Shown: positions 36,640 to 45,370, counted from the stretch's first letter. The stretch is 64,000 nt of DNA from Halobacillus massiliensis (GCF_900166625.1 NZ_LT800499.1:2066115-2130114), one strand, 5' to 3'. Notes: generated from the sequence alone by a model not told the origin. Translations and numbers: made by a program.

Positions 36640-37185
36640 GTGCGTAAATTTGAAGAAGTCACCACAGAATCTGAGGAGATCTATAAAGGGAGAATCGTCC
36701 ATTTAAAGGTTGACAGTGTTACTTTACCCGATGGGAATACATCTAAACGAGAGATCATTAAGCATCCGGGAGCGGTAGCGATAATTGCTCAAAAGGAAGA
36801 TGGCAAAATTATATTTGTAGAGCAGTATCGTAAAGCGATGGAAAAAAGTATGGTAGAGATTCCCGCCGGCAAGCTTGAAGAAGGTGAGGAGCCTATTGTA
36901 ACAGCTAAGCGTGAGCTGGAGGAAGAAACGGGATATACTTCTGATAATTTAAAGTTGATCCGTACATTTTATACTTCCCCCGGGTTTGCCGATGAACTCG
37001 TCCATGTTTATTATACGAATGATCTTACAAAGCTTGAAGAAAAAGTAGACGGAGATGAAGATGAGTTCGTGGAGCTTATGGAACTGACTCTAACTGAAGC
37101 CGAGAAGCTGGAGGAAGAAGAGAGAATACATGATGCTAAAACTTCCTACGCCCTTCTATATTTAAAATTGAGGGAGCAAAAGTGA
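36640..37185 (+). CDS. nudF: ADP-ribose pyrophosphatase, Nudix family
   Basis: Cleaves ADP-ribose to AMP and ribose-5-phosphate. The Nudix box spans GKLEEGEEPIVTAKRELEEE-TG (about 83-104), after the VEIPAGK lead. The GTG start at 36640 is chosen because AGAGAGG is 9 bases upstream; the in-frame ATG at 36631 sits only one base from the RBS. It gives 181 residues, the usual size. It overlaps the endonuclease gene by four bases (GTGA), as yqkG and yqxK do in B. subtilis. Confidence 0.9.
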   Translation: MRKFEEVTTESEEIYKGRIVHLKVDSVTLPDGNTSKREIIKHPGAVAIIAQKEDGKIIFVEQYRKAMEKSMVEIPAGKLEEGEEPIVTAKRELEEETGYTSDNLKLIRTFYTSPGFADELVHVYYTNDLTKLEEKVDGDEDEFVELMELTLTEAEKLEEEERIHDAKTSYALLYLKLREQK

Positions 37186-38354
37186 CTGCTCATTTCTTTG
37201 CCGACCTTCATGTTCACATAGGCAGAGACTGGCAAGGACACCCTGTAAAGATTACTGGATCAAAAAACTTAACACTTACTGAAATTTTGAAAACGGCAAG
37301 CAGAAGAAAAGGAATTGACTTAGTCGGAGTGATAGATGCTCAGGCTCCGCGAGTACAGGAGGAACTGATCGATCTAATCAAACGAGGAATGGCTTCAGAA
37401 TTAACCAGGGGAGGGGTACTGTTCGAAAAAACGCTGCTAATTCTCGGTAGTGAGATAGAAATCTATGATTCAAGATGCAGCGGACCAATCCATGTTCTCT
37501 GTTATCTTCCGACTTTGGAAAAAATGAAAGTATTCAGCTCGTGGCTTGCAGAACGAATGACTAATATTCATCTTAGTTCCCAAAGGTTCTATGGGAAAGG
37601 TATTGAGCTTCAGGAAAAAGTTCGGCAATTAGGCGGATTGTTTATTCCCGCTCATATTTTCACTCCTTATAAGAGTCTTTACGGTAAAGGTGTAAAAAAG
37701 AGCCTGAGTGAAGTATTTGAGTATCATTTAATAGATGCAGTAGAACTTGGCTTAAGTTCAGATACAGGAATGGCTGACGGTATTTCAGAGCTTCATGATT
37801 TTCCACTTCTTACGAATTCTGATGCGCACTCCTCTGGAAAGATAGCGAGAGAATACCAGAAGCTGCAGCTAAACCGGTTGTCGTTTGAGGAATTTGCAAA
37901 AGCTCTGAAGAGTGAGGATGAATGCGGAATTATTTCTAACTATGGGATGAACCCAAAACTCGGGAAATATCATCAGTCTGTTTGTGCCATGTGCTATTGG
38001 CATGCGAAAAGTTCTCAAGTTCATTGCGAAAACTGCGGATCAAATAAAATAGTTAAAGGTGTATCTGATCGTATAGAAGAGTTGAGTAACGGTTTTTCAC
38101 CCCCAAGAAGGCCGCCTTACATCTATCAAGTGCCTCTTGACTATCTTCCCGGGGTAGGGAAAAAAACCTATGAAAAGCTGCTGGATGCTTTTGGCACGGA
38201 AATGGCGGTTTTGCATGAGGCTTCTTATAGCAATCTATGTGAAGTAGTTACTAAACAGGTAGCCGAGTCGATAACATTGATGCGAGCAGGGAAGCTTAAG
38301 ATTGAATCCGGAGGGGGAGGACATTACGGAAAAGTAGCAAAAAATCTCTCTTAA
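37182..38354 (+). CDS. Endonuclease Q-family DNA repair protein (YqxK)
   Basis: A 390-residue protein. An N-terminal PHP metallo-phosphoesterase domain has DLHVHIG near residue 6, GSEIEIY, PAHIFTPY and TNSDAHS metal motifs. A zinc-ribbon-like segment has CAMCYWH...CENCGS (about 267-287). A C-terminal helix-hairpin-helix part has LPGVGKKTYEKLLDAFG. This layout is that of EndoQ, which cuts 5' of deaminated bases (uracil, hypoxanthine) and was characterised in Thermococcales and Bacillus pumilus. GTG start overlapping nudF. Coupling a Nudix enzyme with a deamination-repair nuclease suggests a nucleotide-damage unit. Confidence 0.82.
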   Translation: MTAHFFADLHVHIGRDWQGHPVKITGSKNLTLTEILKTASRRKGIDLVGVIDAQAPRVQEELIDLIKRGMASELTRGGVLFEKTLLILGSEIEIYDSRCSGPIHVLCYLPTLEKMKVFSSWLAERMTNIHLSSQRFYGKGIELQEKVRQLGGLFIPAHIFTPYKSLYGKGVKKSLSEVFEYHLIDAVELGLSSDTGMADGISELHDFPLLTNSDAHSSGKIAREYQKLQLNRLSFEEFAKALKSEDECGIISNYGMNPKLGKYHQSVCAMCYWHAKSSQVHCENCGSNKIVKGVSDRIEELSNGFSPPRRPPYIYQVPLDYLPGVGKKTYEKLLDAFGTEMAVLHEASYSNLCEVVTKQVAESITLMRAGKLKIESGGGGHYGKVAKNLS

Positions 38355-38359
38355 ATTTG

Positions 38360-38388
38360 GTCTATTTTTTATTCTTTCTTCATAGAGT
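38360..38388 (+). promoter_or_regulatory. Sigma-E-type promoter of spoIIM
   Basis: GTCTATT (38360-38366), a 14-base spacer and CATAGAGT (38381-38388) resemble the mother-cell consensus KMATATT-N14-CATACAHT, 32 bases before spoIIM. Confidence 0.6.
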
Positions 38389-38420
38389 AGTCGTAGTAGA
38401 GGAGAAAGGATGAAGCTTCC

Positions 38421-39059
38421 ATGCATCGAAATGTTAAGTTAGTGAAAAAAGATATTCATAACCATATGAGCATATTTGTCTTTATTTTTGTACTTTTTAT
38501 TATGGGTATGATTTTTGGAGCTATCATTGTTAATAGTATGAACTTTGTTCAAAAAGAAGATTTATTCTTTTATTTAAAACAGTTTTTTGAACAGATGACA
38601 CTTTCTGAAGATACTTCACGTTCAAGTCTGTTAAAAGAAAGCATGTTTTACCATATAAAATATATGCTTTTGCTGTTTTTTCTTGGAATTTCGATAATTG
38701 GCATGCCGGTCATCACTGTCTTATTGTTTATAAAAGGCCTTGTTGTTGGATTCTCTGTCGGCTTTTTAGTTAATCAGATGGGCTGGTATGGACTGCTGCT
38801 TTCATCAGCATCCATCGCCCCTCAAAACATTCTAATTATACCGATCTACTTATTTGCCGGGGCTTTAGCACTTCTGTTTTCCTTAACATTGTGTAAACAG
38901 CTATTTATTAAGCGGGTTCACCAGCCAATCATGCAGGCATTTGCTAAATACAGTGCTCTGTTCGGCCTATTGACAGCTTGTCTAATGGTAGCATCGGTCA
39001 TTGAAGTATTTATAGCCCAGCCGCTGCTTGATGCCGCTGTTACTTGGTTATTTAAATAA
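38421..39059 (+). CDS. spoIIM: Stage II sporulation protein M
   Basis: Membrane component of the SpoIIDMP machine that drives engulfment and septal peptidoglycan thinning. It has 212 residues and five hydrophobic segments; motifs include FIMGMIFGAI near 27-36 and LPHN-like APQNILIIP (about 134-142). ATG 10 bases after AAAGG. It lies between the EndoQ gene and fur as in B. subtilis, with a sigma-E-like promoter in the 66-base gap. Confidence 0.92.
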   Translation: MHRNVKLVKKDIHNHMSIFVFIFVLFIMGMIFGAIIVNSMNFVQKEDLFFYLKQFFEQMTLSEDTSRSSLLKESMFYHIKYMLLLFFLGISIIGMPVITVLLFIKGLVVGFSVGFLVNQMGWYGLLLSSASIAPQNILIIPIYLFAGALALLFSLTLCKQLFIKRVHQPIMQAFAKYSALFGLLTACLMVASVIEVFIAQPLLDAAVTWLFK

Positions 39060-39069
39060 ACATCTTTTT

Positions 39070-39088
39070 AATAATGATTATCATTAAC
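39070..39088 (+). promoter_or_regulatory. Fur box upstream of fur
   Basis: AATAATGATTATCATTAAC, 16 of 19 positions matching GATAATGATAATCATTATC. Its central TAATGATTATCATTA is the 7-1-7 core. It is about 20 bases upstream of the fur -35. Confidence 0.8.
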
Positions 39089-39091
39089 ATT

Positions 39092-39106
39092 TTATAATAA
39101 TTATAA
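39092..39106 (+). promoter_or_regulatory. PerR box upstream of fur
   Basis: TTATAATAATTATAA is a complete match to the PerR consensus TTATAATNATTATAA, ending one base before the -35 hexamer. PerR repression of fur is established in B. subtilis. Confidence 0.85.
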
Positions 39107-39107
39107 T

Positions 39108-39136
39108 TTGACACTCCTTCTGTCACTGCTTATAAT
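39108..39136 (+). promoter_or_regulatory. Consensus sigma-A promoter of fur
   Basis: TTGACA (39108-39113), exactly 17 bases, TATAAT (39131-39136). Both hexamers are perfect. Confidence 0.92.
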
Positions 39137-39168
39137 AAAATTGGTATTACGCGGGAGGGGCGATTGAC

Positions 39169-39630
39169 ATGGAACATCGCATTGAGCGAATAAAAAAACA
39201 ACTGCATTCACAGAGCTATAAGCTGACTCCACAGCGGGAGGCGACAGTTCGCGTTCTCTTAGAAAATGAAGCTGATCATTTAAGTGCTGAAGATGTATAC
39301 CTCCTCGTAAAAGAGAAAGCACCTGAAATTGGATTAGCGACCGTTTACCGAACACTTGAACTGCTCTCTGAATTAAAAGTTGTGGACAAAATTAATTTTG
39401 GTGACGGCGTTTCAAGGTATGACCTTCGTAAAGAAGGGGCCGAGCATTTTCACCATCATCTCGTCTGTATTGAGTGCGGATCCGTTGAGGAAATTGAGGA
39501 AGATCTGCTTGGAGATGTTGAGAAACTTATTGAAGGACAATGGGGATTTGAAGTAAAAGACCACCGCCTGACCTTTCACGGTATATGCCGTGTCTGTCAG
39601 AAAGCAGCGGTTTCCAATTCATCATCTTAA
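39169..39630 (+). CDS. fur: Ferric uptake regulator Fur
   Basis: Metal-dependent repressor of 153 residues. It has an N-terminal winged helix (LTPQREATVRVLL, ATVYRTLELL), the HFHHH sensor motif (93-97) and two structural-zinc CxxC pairs (Cys100/Cys103, Cys140/Cys143). The position between spoIIM and yqzK-xerD and the match to the B. subtilis arrangement identify it as Fur rather than PerR or Zur. ATG behind GGGAGGGG. Its promoter carries both Fur and PerR boxes, so iron and peroxide feedback is predicted. Confidence 0.94.
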   Translation: MEHRIERIKKQLHSQSYKLTPQREATVRVLLENEADHLSAEDVYLLVKEKAPEIGLATVYRTLELLSELKVVDKINFGDGVSRYDLRKEGAEHFHHHLVCIECGSVEEIEEDLLGDVEKLIEGQWGFEVKDHRLTFHGICRVCQKAAVSNSSS

Positions 39631-39639
39631 TATTTACGT

Positions 39640-39678
39640 AATACCCGTGAGAGAATAAGTGTCTCACGGGTATTTTAA
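39640..39678 (+). terminator. Terminator after fur
   Basis: AATACCCGTGAGA (39640-39652) and TCTCACGGGTATT (39662-39674), then TTAATTTT. Confidence 0.88.
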
Positions 39679-39834
39679 TTTTAAAGGAGCCTTCTGATTT
39701 TTTAGAAAGCCCTTTAATCATTTCTATTTACAAAAATAATAAAATCGTGTAGTTTAATCTTGTATGAGCAAATAAAGTATATTTCATCGCAAAATAGGCA
39801 TATCCTTTATAAATAAATGTTTTATGGAGGGCCT

Positions 39835-40053
39835 ATGAATAAAAGTAATCATCAACTTAACGAATTGATTAAAGTGCTCATCATTTTTACGGTTTGTACG
39901 AGCTTATTCTATATGGCTTTGCGAGTCATTCACGATCAGCATGAAAGAAGCCATAGATACGATCCGCCAGGCGGGGCGGCAGTTAAGGTATCAACTTCTG
40001 TAGATCCTGAATGGACCGATAGATTATTCATATTCTTTCAGCTAGGAGAATAA
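39835..40053 (+). CDS. yqzK: YqzK-like small membrane protein (DUF4227)
   Basis: A 72-residue protein with one membrane segment (about 11-29, LIKVLIIFTVCTSLFYMAL) and a short extracytoplasmic tail with the conserved HxRYDPPGGxAVKV segment. It lies between fur and xerD exactly as yqzK does in B. subtilis. ATG 39835 follows GGAGGG; an in-frame ATG six codons upstream would place the RBS inside the gene. Function unknown. Confidence 0.8.
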   Translation: MNKSNHQLNELIKVLIIFTVCTSLFYMALRVIHDQHERSHRYDPPGGAAVKVSTSVDPEWTDRLFIFFQLGE

Positions 40054-40056
40054 AAG

Positions 40057-40944
40057 ATGAAGTTTGCTTTAGAGGATTTCTTTCACTATCTGACAGTAGA
40101 GCGGGGGCTCTCATCAAATACTATCCAATCATATAAGCGAGACTTGACACAGTACCTTTTGTTTTTACACGAGTCAGAAAAAATTGAGGACTGGGAACAC
40201 GTTTCCCGTGCTCATATTATGAAATACCTATATGTATTGAATGATAAAGGCCGTTCACCTGCAACAGTAGCAAGGCTTTTATCTTCTATACGGCTTTTTC
40301 ACCAGTTTCTGATACGTGAAAAATTATCCAATCAGGACCCCAGCTTACATATAGAAACACCCAAAAAGGATCGCACCCTTCCAAAAGTTCTTTCTTCCGA
40401 TGATGTCGAGAAATTATTAAGTCTTCCGGTAAAAGATGCGTTGAGTGCCAGAAATAAAGCCATGCTTGAGATCCTGTATGCCACAGGTCTTAGAGTAACA
40501 GAACTCATTTCTTTAAAAGTAAGCGACTTGCACTTAATGATGGGATTCGTCAGGTGTATGGGTAAAGGTTCAAAAGAACGGATCATTCCTTTAGGGGAAA
40601 TGGCGAAAGAGGCGCTGGAAAAATATCTGGAAGGTCCGCGGGGCCAGCTCGTTAAGAATAAGCGGACAGAGCAGCTGTTTGTTAATCACCATGGTTCCCC
40701 GATATCCAGACAGGGATTCTGGAAAGTGTTGAAAGCGGTTGCCCTGGAGGCCGGTATTACTAAAGAAATAACGCCGCATACACTGCGTCACTCGTTCGCC
40801 ACTCATTTACTGGAAAATGGGGCTGATTTAAGGGCCGTTCAGGAAATGTTAGGGCATGCAGATATTTCTACAACACAAATATACACACATGTGACAAAAT
40901 CGCGTTTAAAAGATGTTTATCGCTCTTATCATCCAAGAGCGTAA
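40057..40944 (+). CDS. xerD: Site-specific tyrosine recombinase XerD (RipX)
   Basis: Resolves chromosome dimers at dif together with XerC (CodV). It has 295 residues, with an N-terminal SAM-like core-binding domain (1-90). All catalytic residues are visible: Arg146 (TGLRVTEL), Lys170, His241 and Arg244 ([10 protein letters not shown]), His267 (LGHADI) and nucleophile Tyr276 (TQIYTH). ATG 3 bases after yqzK, with AGGAGA. Downstream are the nucleoside genes, as in B. subtilis ripX-drm-pupG. Confidence 0.94.
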   Translation: MKFALEDFFHYLTVERGLSSNTIQSYKRDLTQYLLFLHESEKIEDWEHVSRAHIMKYLYVLNDKGRSPATVARLLSSIRLFHQFLIREKLSNQDPSLHIETPKKDRTLPKVLSSDDVEKLLSLPVKDALSARNKAMLEILYATGLRVTELISLKVSDLHLMMGFVRCMGKGSKERIIPLGEMAKEALEKYLEGPRGQLVKNKRTEQLFVNHHGSPISRQGFWKVLKAVALEAGITKEITPHTLRHSFATHLLENGADLRAVQEMLGHADISTTQIYTHVTKSRLKDVYRSYHPRA

Positions 40945-41040
40945 TTTCTTTTTTATTTTAAGTTGTCTGACATCCTACAACCTAGAATCAAGCGTAGTTT
41001 TATGCAGCTGGGGAAAAGTATTATTTAGGAGGTTATTAAA

Positions 41041-42219
41041 ATGAATTCATTTAAAAGAGTGTTTTTAATAGTTATGGACTCTGTAGGTATAGGAGAAGCT
41101 CCGGATGCTGAAAAGTTTAATGATAAAGGTGCTAATACACTTGGCCATATCGCTGAGCATATGGGCGGTTTAAAAATGCCGCATATGGGATCGCTGGGCT
41201 TAAGCAACATCCGTCAAATCAAAGGAATTGAAGAAGTGAAAAAGCCTAAAGCACATTACACAACAATGGTAGAGGCTTCAAATGGTAAAGATACAATGAC
41301 TGGACACTGGGAAATAATGGGTCTACACATTCCACAGCCGTTCCGGACATTTCCAGACGGCTTTCCTGATGAGCTATTAGACAAAATAAAGGAAAAGTCA
41401 GGACGCGGCATTGTAGGTAACAAACCTGCTTCGGGTACTGAGATTCTTGTGGAGCTTGGAGATCATCATATGAAAACGGGTGATTTAATTGTATATACTT
41501 CAGCAGACTCAGTGCTGCAAATTGCCGCTCATGAGGATATAGTTCCACTTGAGGAATTATATGAAATTTGTGAATATGCCCGTGAATTAACGAAAGATGA
41601 AAAATATATGGTAGGACGAATCATTGCCCGCCCATTTGTCGGCAATCCGGGAGCTTTTGAGAGAACATCCAACCGTCACGACTATGCGTTAAAACCGTTT
41701 GGACAAACAGTGATGAATTATTTGGAGGATTCTGGAAAAGATGTCATTGCATTAGGGAAAATCTCCGATATTTATGATGGGGAAGGCGTAACCGAAGCTA
41801 TTCGGACAACAGACAACATGGACGGAATGGATCAACTTGTAGCTTCCATGGAGAAAGACTTTGAAGGAGTAAGCTTTTTAAATCTGGTTGACTTCGATGC
41901 AAAATTCGGTCATCGCCGTGATCCTCAAGGTTATGGGGACGCTCTGGAAGCTTATGATGCACGATTGCCGGAAGTGCTTGAAAAAATGACAGATGAAGAC
42001 CTGCTGATTATTACAGCAGACCATGGGAACGATCCTATCCATCATGGGACAGACCACACGAGAGAACTTGTTCCTTTAATTGTTTACCATAATGGAATTG
42101 CGGAAGGAAAAGAACTCCCCCAACGTCTAACATTTGCTGATATTGGAGCAACTATTGCAGATAATTTCTCCGCACACATGCCAGAGCATGGCACAAGCTT
42201 TTTAAAGGATATAAAATAG
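41041..42219 (+). CDS. drm: Phosphopentomutase
   Basis: Interconverts (deoxy)ribose-1- and -5-phosphate. It has 392 residues of the alkaline phosphatase superfamily, with metal motifs [13 protein letters not shown] (near 10-22), TADHGNDP and HGTDHTRE (about 323-340). The residue made covalently phosphorylated is the Thr of [11 protein letters not shown] (near 86). ATG after TAGGAGG. First gene of a nucleoside catabolism operon with punA and pdp. Confidence 0.94.
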   Translation: MNSFKRVFLIVMDSVGIGEAPDAEKFNDKGANTLGHIAEHMGGLKMPHMGSLGLSNIRQIKGIEEVKKPKAHYTTMVEASNGKDTMTGHWEIMGLHIPQPFRTFPDGFPDELLDKIKEKSGRGIVGNKPASGTEILVELGDHHMKTGDLIVYTSADSVLQIAAHEDIVPLEELYEICEYARELTKDEKYMVGRIIARPFVGNPGAFERTSNRHDYALKPFGQTVMNYLEDSGKDVIALGKISDIYDGEGVTEAIRTTDNMDGMDQLVASMEKDFEGVSFLNLVDFDAKFGHRRDPQGYGDALEAYDARLPEVLEKMTDEDLLIITADHGNDPIHHGTDHTRELVPLIVYHNGIAEGKELPQRLTFADIGATIADNFSAHMPEHGTSFLKDIK

Positions 42220-42232
42220 GAGGCTGAGTATT

Positions 42233-43051
42233 ATGAAAATGAACACAAAAGAAGCTGCTGCTTTTATTAGAGAAAATTTAACTACAACACCTGCTGTAGG
42301 ATTGATTTTAGGCTCAGGTCTAGGGGTGCTTGCAGAAGAAATACAAAATCCTATTCAGATCAGCTATAAAGATATCCCGCATTTTCCTGAATCCACAGTG
42401 TCAGGTCATAAAGGTCAGCTTGTTATTGGAGAACTGGAAGGACGCCAGGTGATCGCAATGCAAGGGCGTTTCCATTATTATGAAGGCTATGATATGAAAC
42501 AGGTGACATTCCCTGTTCGAGTTATGAAAGAACTGGGTGTGGAAACATTGTTTGTAACAAATGCAGCAGGCGGGATAAATGAGTCGTTCAATGCCGGTGA
42601 CTTAATGGTCATTACAGATCATATCAACAATATGGGCGATAATCCTTTAATCGGTGCAAATGACGATGATTTAGGGCCGCGTTTTCCGGATATGTCAGAA
42701 GCTTATGATCGCCGTTTAATTGACCATGCGATGAAGAGTGCTGATCGTCTGGGCCTGAAGATTCAAAGAGGGGTATATATCGGAAACAAAGGACCTGTTT
42801 ATGAAACAGGAGCCGAAGTTAGAATGTTAAGAACATGGGGTGGAGATGCTGTAGGGATGTCTACAGTCCCGGAAGTAACCGTGGCCAACCATGCCGGGAT
42901 TCGAGTGCTTGGAATTTCTTGTATTTCCAATATGGCTGCCGGAATTCTAGATCAGCCCCTGACTCATGAGGAAGTTATCGAGACAACAGCCCACGTAAGA
43001 GAAGACTTTTTAAGTTTTGTCAAAGATCTGCTAAAAACTCTGCCGGCATAG
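42233..43051 (+). CDS. punA: Purine nucleoside phosphorylase (PNP-I, guanosine/inosine type)
   Basis: Cleaves purine nucleosides with phosphate. It has 272 residues and the PNP-I motifs GLILGSGLGVLAEE (phosphate loop, about 22-35), QGRFHYYEGY, VTNAAGGIN and GMSTVPEV. ATG follows ATAGGAGG, 13 bases after drm. The products feed the phosphopentomutase encoded upstream. Confidence 0.94.
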   Translation: MKMNTKEAAAFIRENLTTTPAVGLILGSGLGVLAEEIQNPIQISYKDIPHFPESTVSGHKGQLVIGELEGRQVIAMQGRFHYYEGYDMKQVTFPVRVMKELGVETLFVTNAAGGINESFNAGDLMVITDHINNMGDNPLIGANDDDLGPRFPDMSEAYDRRLIDHAMKSADRLGLKIQRGVYIGNKGPVYETGAEVRMLRTWGGDAVGMSTVPEVTVANHAGIRVLGISCISNMAAGILDQPLTHEEVIETTAHVREDFLSFVKDLLKTLPA

Positions 43052-43074
43052 GCTTGTAATAGGAGTGGAAACCA

Positions 43075-44376
43075 ATGAGAATGTATGATGTTATTGTTAA
43101 AAAGAGAGATGGACATGAACTGACCAAAGAAGAAATTGAGTTCTTTGTAGAAGGATATACAAAGGGAGAAATCCCAGACTATCAGGCATCTGCTTTTACA
43201 ATGGCCATTTACTTTCAGAGTATGACTGAAAAAGAAACGGCGATTTTAACTCAAGCTATGGTAGACTCTGGTGAAATTATTGATCTTTCAGGAATTGAAG
43301 GACATATTGTAGACAAGCATTCAACCGGAGGTGTAGGGGATAAAGTAACATTTATTGTCGGCCCGCTCGTTGCTTCAGCAGGCATACCTGTAGCCAAAAT
43401 GTCAGGCCGCGGTCTAGGGCATACAGGGGGAACACTCGACAAGCTTGAAGCTGTCCCTGGATTGGAAATAGAAATGTCCAAAGAAGATTTTATTTATAAT
43501 GTTAATAAACATAAGCTTGCCGTTGCAGGTCAGACAGGCAACCTTGCTCCAGCGGATAAGAAGCTCTATGCTCTAAGGGATGTAACAGGTACTGTTAATT
43601 CAATGCCCCTGATTGCAGGATCAATTATGAGTAAAAAATTAGCTTCAGGAGCAGACAGCATTGTTCTTGACGTGAAGACTGGCAGTGGAGCCTTTATGAA
43701 AACTCTTGAAGATTCAGAAGCGCTTGCTCGTGAAATGGTTAATATCGGGAATAACCTGGGAAGAAAAACAGTAGCCGTTATTAGCGATATGAATCAGCCG
43801 CTTGGTTTTGAAGTAGGTAACGCCAATGAAATTAAAGAAGCAGCTGAAATCTTACAAGGAAAAAAAGTAGAAGATTTAAGAAAACTCTCTTTGGAAATTG
43901 CCTCTCATATGACCGTACTTGCAGGAGCATTTGAAAGTTATGAAGAAGCTTATCACACATTGGAGCAGAATTTAGAGAATGGAAAAGCATTCAAAGCCTT
44001 CCGTACTTTTATTGAAGCACAGCACGGCGATGTGAGTGTCATTGATGATCTTTCCAAGCTGCCTGCAGCAAAGCATGTAATTGAAGTACTTGCAGAAGAG
44101 AATGGATACGTTACAGCAATAGACGCAGAATCCATTGGAGTAGCGGCGATGTATTTAGGTGCAGGTCGAGCAACGAAAGAAGATAGAATCAACCACGGAG
44201 TAGGCATTACTTTAAATAAGAAAATCGGCGATTCTGTAACTGTAGGTGAACCACTGGTTATCCTACACAGTGATAATAAAGACGCAGCTGACTCAGTAGA
44301 AAAAGTTAAAGAAGCTTATACCATTTCTTCTGAAAAAGTTGAAGCTCCTTCATTAATTCACAAAATCATTAAATAG
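43075..44376 (+). CDS. pdp: Pyrimidine-nucleoside phosphorylase
   Basis: Phosphorolysis of uridine, thymidine and deoxyuridine. It has 433 residues with the glycosyltransferase/anthranilate phosphoribosyltransferase-like fold. The phosphate-binding [10 protein letters not shown] (about 81-90), the family signature [16 protein letters not shown] and [10 protein letters not shown] are visible. ATG 8 bases behind AGGAG. In B. subtilis pdp is located elsewhere (with dra-nupC); here it extends drm-punA into one unit for both purines and pyrimidines. Confidence 0.94.
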   Translation: MRMYDVIVKKRDGHELTKEEIEFFVEGYTKGEIPDYQASAFTMAIYFQSMTEKETAILTQAMVDSGEIIDLSGIEGHIVDKHSTGGVGDKVTFIVGPLVASAGIPVAKMSGRGLGHTGGTLDKLEAVPGLEIEMSKEDFIYNVNKHKLAVAGQTGNLAPADKKLYALRDVTGTVNSMPLIAGSIMSKKLASGADSIVLDVKTGSGAFMKTLEDSEALAREMVNIGNNLGRKTVAVISDMNQPLGFEVGNANEIKEAAEILQGKKVEDLRKLSLEIASHMTVLAGAFESYEEAYHTLEQNLENGKAFKAFRTFIEAQHGDVSVIDDLSKLPAAKHVIEVLAEENGYVTAIDAESIGVAAMYLGAGRATKEDRINHGVGITLNKKIGDSVTVGEPLVILHSDNKDAADSVEKVKEAYTISSEKVEAPSLIHKIIK

Positions 44377-44420
44377 TTTTTCCTTTTTTATAAGGATGAA
44401 CAGATATTCTATTAGCTGAA

Positions 44421-44464
44421 AGAAAACTGCACTTGAAAAGTTCGTGCAGTTTTCTTTTTTTTTG
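44421..44464 (+). terminator. Terminator after pdp
   Basis: GAAAACTGCAC (44422-44432) and GTGCAGTTTTC (44444-44454) followed by T8. Confidence 0.9.
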
Positions 44465-44535
44465 GCTCTCCTATAAAAACTTCTTTGATCTCAGAAATAT
44501 GAGAAACCTGTTCCGTATGTCGAATAAAGAGAAAC

Positions 44536-44655
44536 GGACCTGGGGAAACGACTCGCTTTCCATGGGTGAACGCTGAGTTTCCTCGGGCTTTTAGCCCTCC
44601 GGGATCTCCCCCTGTTCTATCCTCCCCTAGGAGTCTCGCCCTTTCCCCCGGCCCT
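44536..44655. repeat. Palindromic intergenic element, subtype 2, copy B1
   Basis: The reverse-orientation partner of 20766-20885. It reads GGACCTGGGGAAACGACTCG at its left end, carries the GGGCTTTTAGCCC hairpin and ends CCCCCGGCCC. It is preceded by a flank (CTATAAAAACTTCTTTGAT) that is also recognisable beside the decayed copy at 28336. Confidence 0.88.
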
Positions 44656-44756
44656 TCGCGTTTATTAGGAGTAACGGAACATTTAGTAAGAGAAAACTAT
44701 TTTCTAGAGTAGTTACTGAAACTACTGCGTTCCGTTCATACCATCGCCGGTAAAGA

Positions 44757-44863
44757 GGCTGGGAAATGGCGAGACTCCTGCAGGGAGAAGAGCCAAGGTG
44801 AGATCCGCGAGTGTAACGAGCTAGCTCACCGGCTCCCCGCGGAAAGCGAGCTATTTCCCAGCC
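44757..44863. repeat. Palindromic intergenic element, subtype 1, copy B2 (complete)
   Basis: A 107-base unit from GGCTGGGAAAT to ATTTCCCAGCC. Inside lie CTCC-TGCAG-GGAG and the nested pair GAGCC-AA-GGTGAG ... CTCACC-GGCTC, a potential multibranched DNA or RNA fold. Confidence 0.9.
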
Positions 44864-44925
44864 TCTTTTCTCCGTACTTGATAAACGGAACAGGTCTTTC
44901 TCTGAGAAGAATGAATATGAAGCAA

Positions 44926-45020
44926 TAAAGAGACCCCTGCAGGGAGATAGAGCCATGGTGAGATCCGCGAGTGCGAGCTAGCTCACCGGCTCCCCGCGGA
45001 AAGCGAGCTATTTCCCAGCC
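44926..45020. repeat. Subtype 1 element, copy B3 (left arm missing)
   Basis: Identical in plan to B2, but the GGCTGGGAAAT arm is replaced by GAAGCAATAAAGAG. The right arm ATTTCCCAGCC-GCTTTTCTCC is intact. It is preceded by a GATAAACGGAACAGGTCTTT flank. Confidence 0.85.
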
Positions 45021-45071
45021 GCTTTTCTCCGTAACTTGATAAACGGGACAGGTCTTTCTCTGAGAAGAAGC

Positions 45072-45171
45072 AATAAAGAGACTCCTGCAGGGAGATAGAG
45101 CCATGGTGAGATCCACGAGTGCAGCGAGCTAGCTCACCGGCTCCCCGTGGAAAGCGAGTTATTTCCCAGCC
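45072..45171. repeat. Subtype 1 element, copy B4 (left arm missing)
   Basis: A tandem partner of B3, offset by about 158 bases, sharing the flank GATAAACGGGACAGGTCTTT and the same replaced left arm. B3 and B4 therefore arose by tandem duplication of a unit larger than the palindrome. Confidence 0.85.
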
Positions 45172-45269
45172 ACTATTCTCTTATTACAGAAACGGAACAG
45201 GCTTTAAAATTTCGGAAAACCTTCAGCATGGACCTTAACCTCATAATACTAGAGAAAATAAAATCATTG

Positions 45270-45306
45270 AAAAACTGCATCCGATTAGGGATGCAGTTTT
45301 TTTTTA
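45270..45306 (+). terminator. Terminator-like hairpin before dacF
   Basis: AAAACTGCATCC and GGATGCAGTTTT pair around GATTAG and are followed by T7. It isolates dacF from the repeat region. Confidence 0.85.
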
Positions 45307-45312
45307 CCTTCT

Positions 45313-45340
45313 GCATAGAAGTAACCGAACAGGGAAAAAT
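45313..45340 (+). promoter_or_regulatory. Sigma-F/sigma-G-type promoter of dacF
   Basis: GCATA (45313-45317), 14 bases, and GGGAAAAAT (45332-45340), which fits GGNNANANT of sigma-F. It is 31 bases before dacF. Sigma-F transcription of dacF-spoIIA is established in B. subtilis. Confidence 0.6.
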
Positions 45341-45370
45341 AGGAACACTTAAAAAGCAGGAGGTAACATA

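Larger units (their letters stand above)
44536..44863. repeat. 328-bp composite repeat, inverted copy of 20558-20885
   Basis: Subtype 2 element, spacer (containing AGAAAACTATTTTCTAGAGT, identical in both copies) and subtype 1 element. It is ungapped against the reverse complement of 20558-20885. No protein-coding gene is supported anywhere in 44377-45370. Confidence 0.88.

Noticed and set aside
44627-45116. Two overlapping minus-strand ORFs (about 109 and 96 codons) with repeated peptide segments
   Set aside because: They lie wholly inside the palindromic repeats; their internal similarity comes from the DNA repeats, and they lack plausible ribosome binding sites.
44536-45171. Possible CRISPR array
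   Set aside because: The repeats are 95-120 bases, internally palindromic, of two types and with irregular spacing. There are no short uniform repeats with unique spacers and no cas genes.
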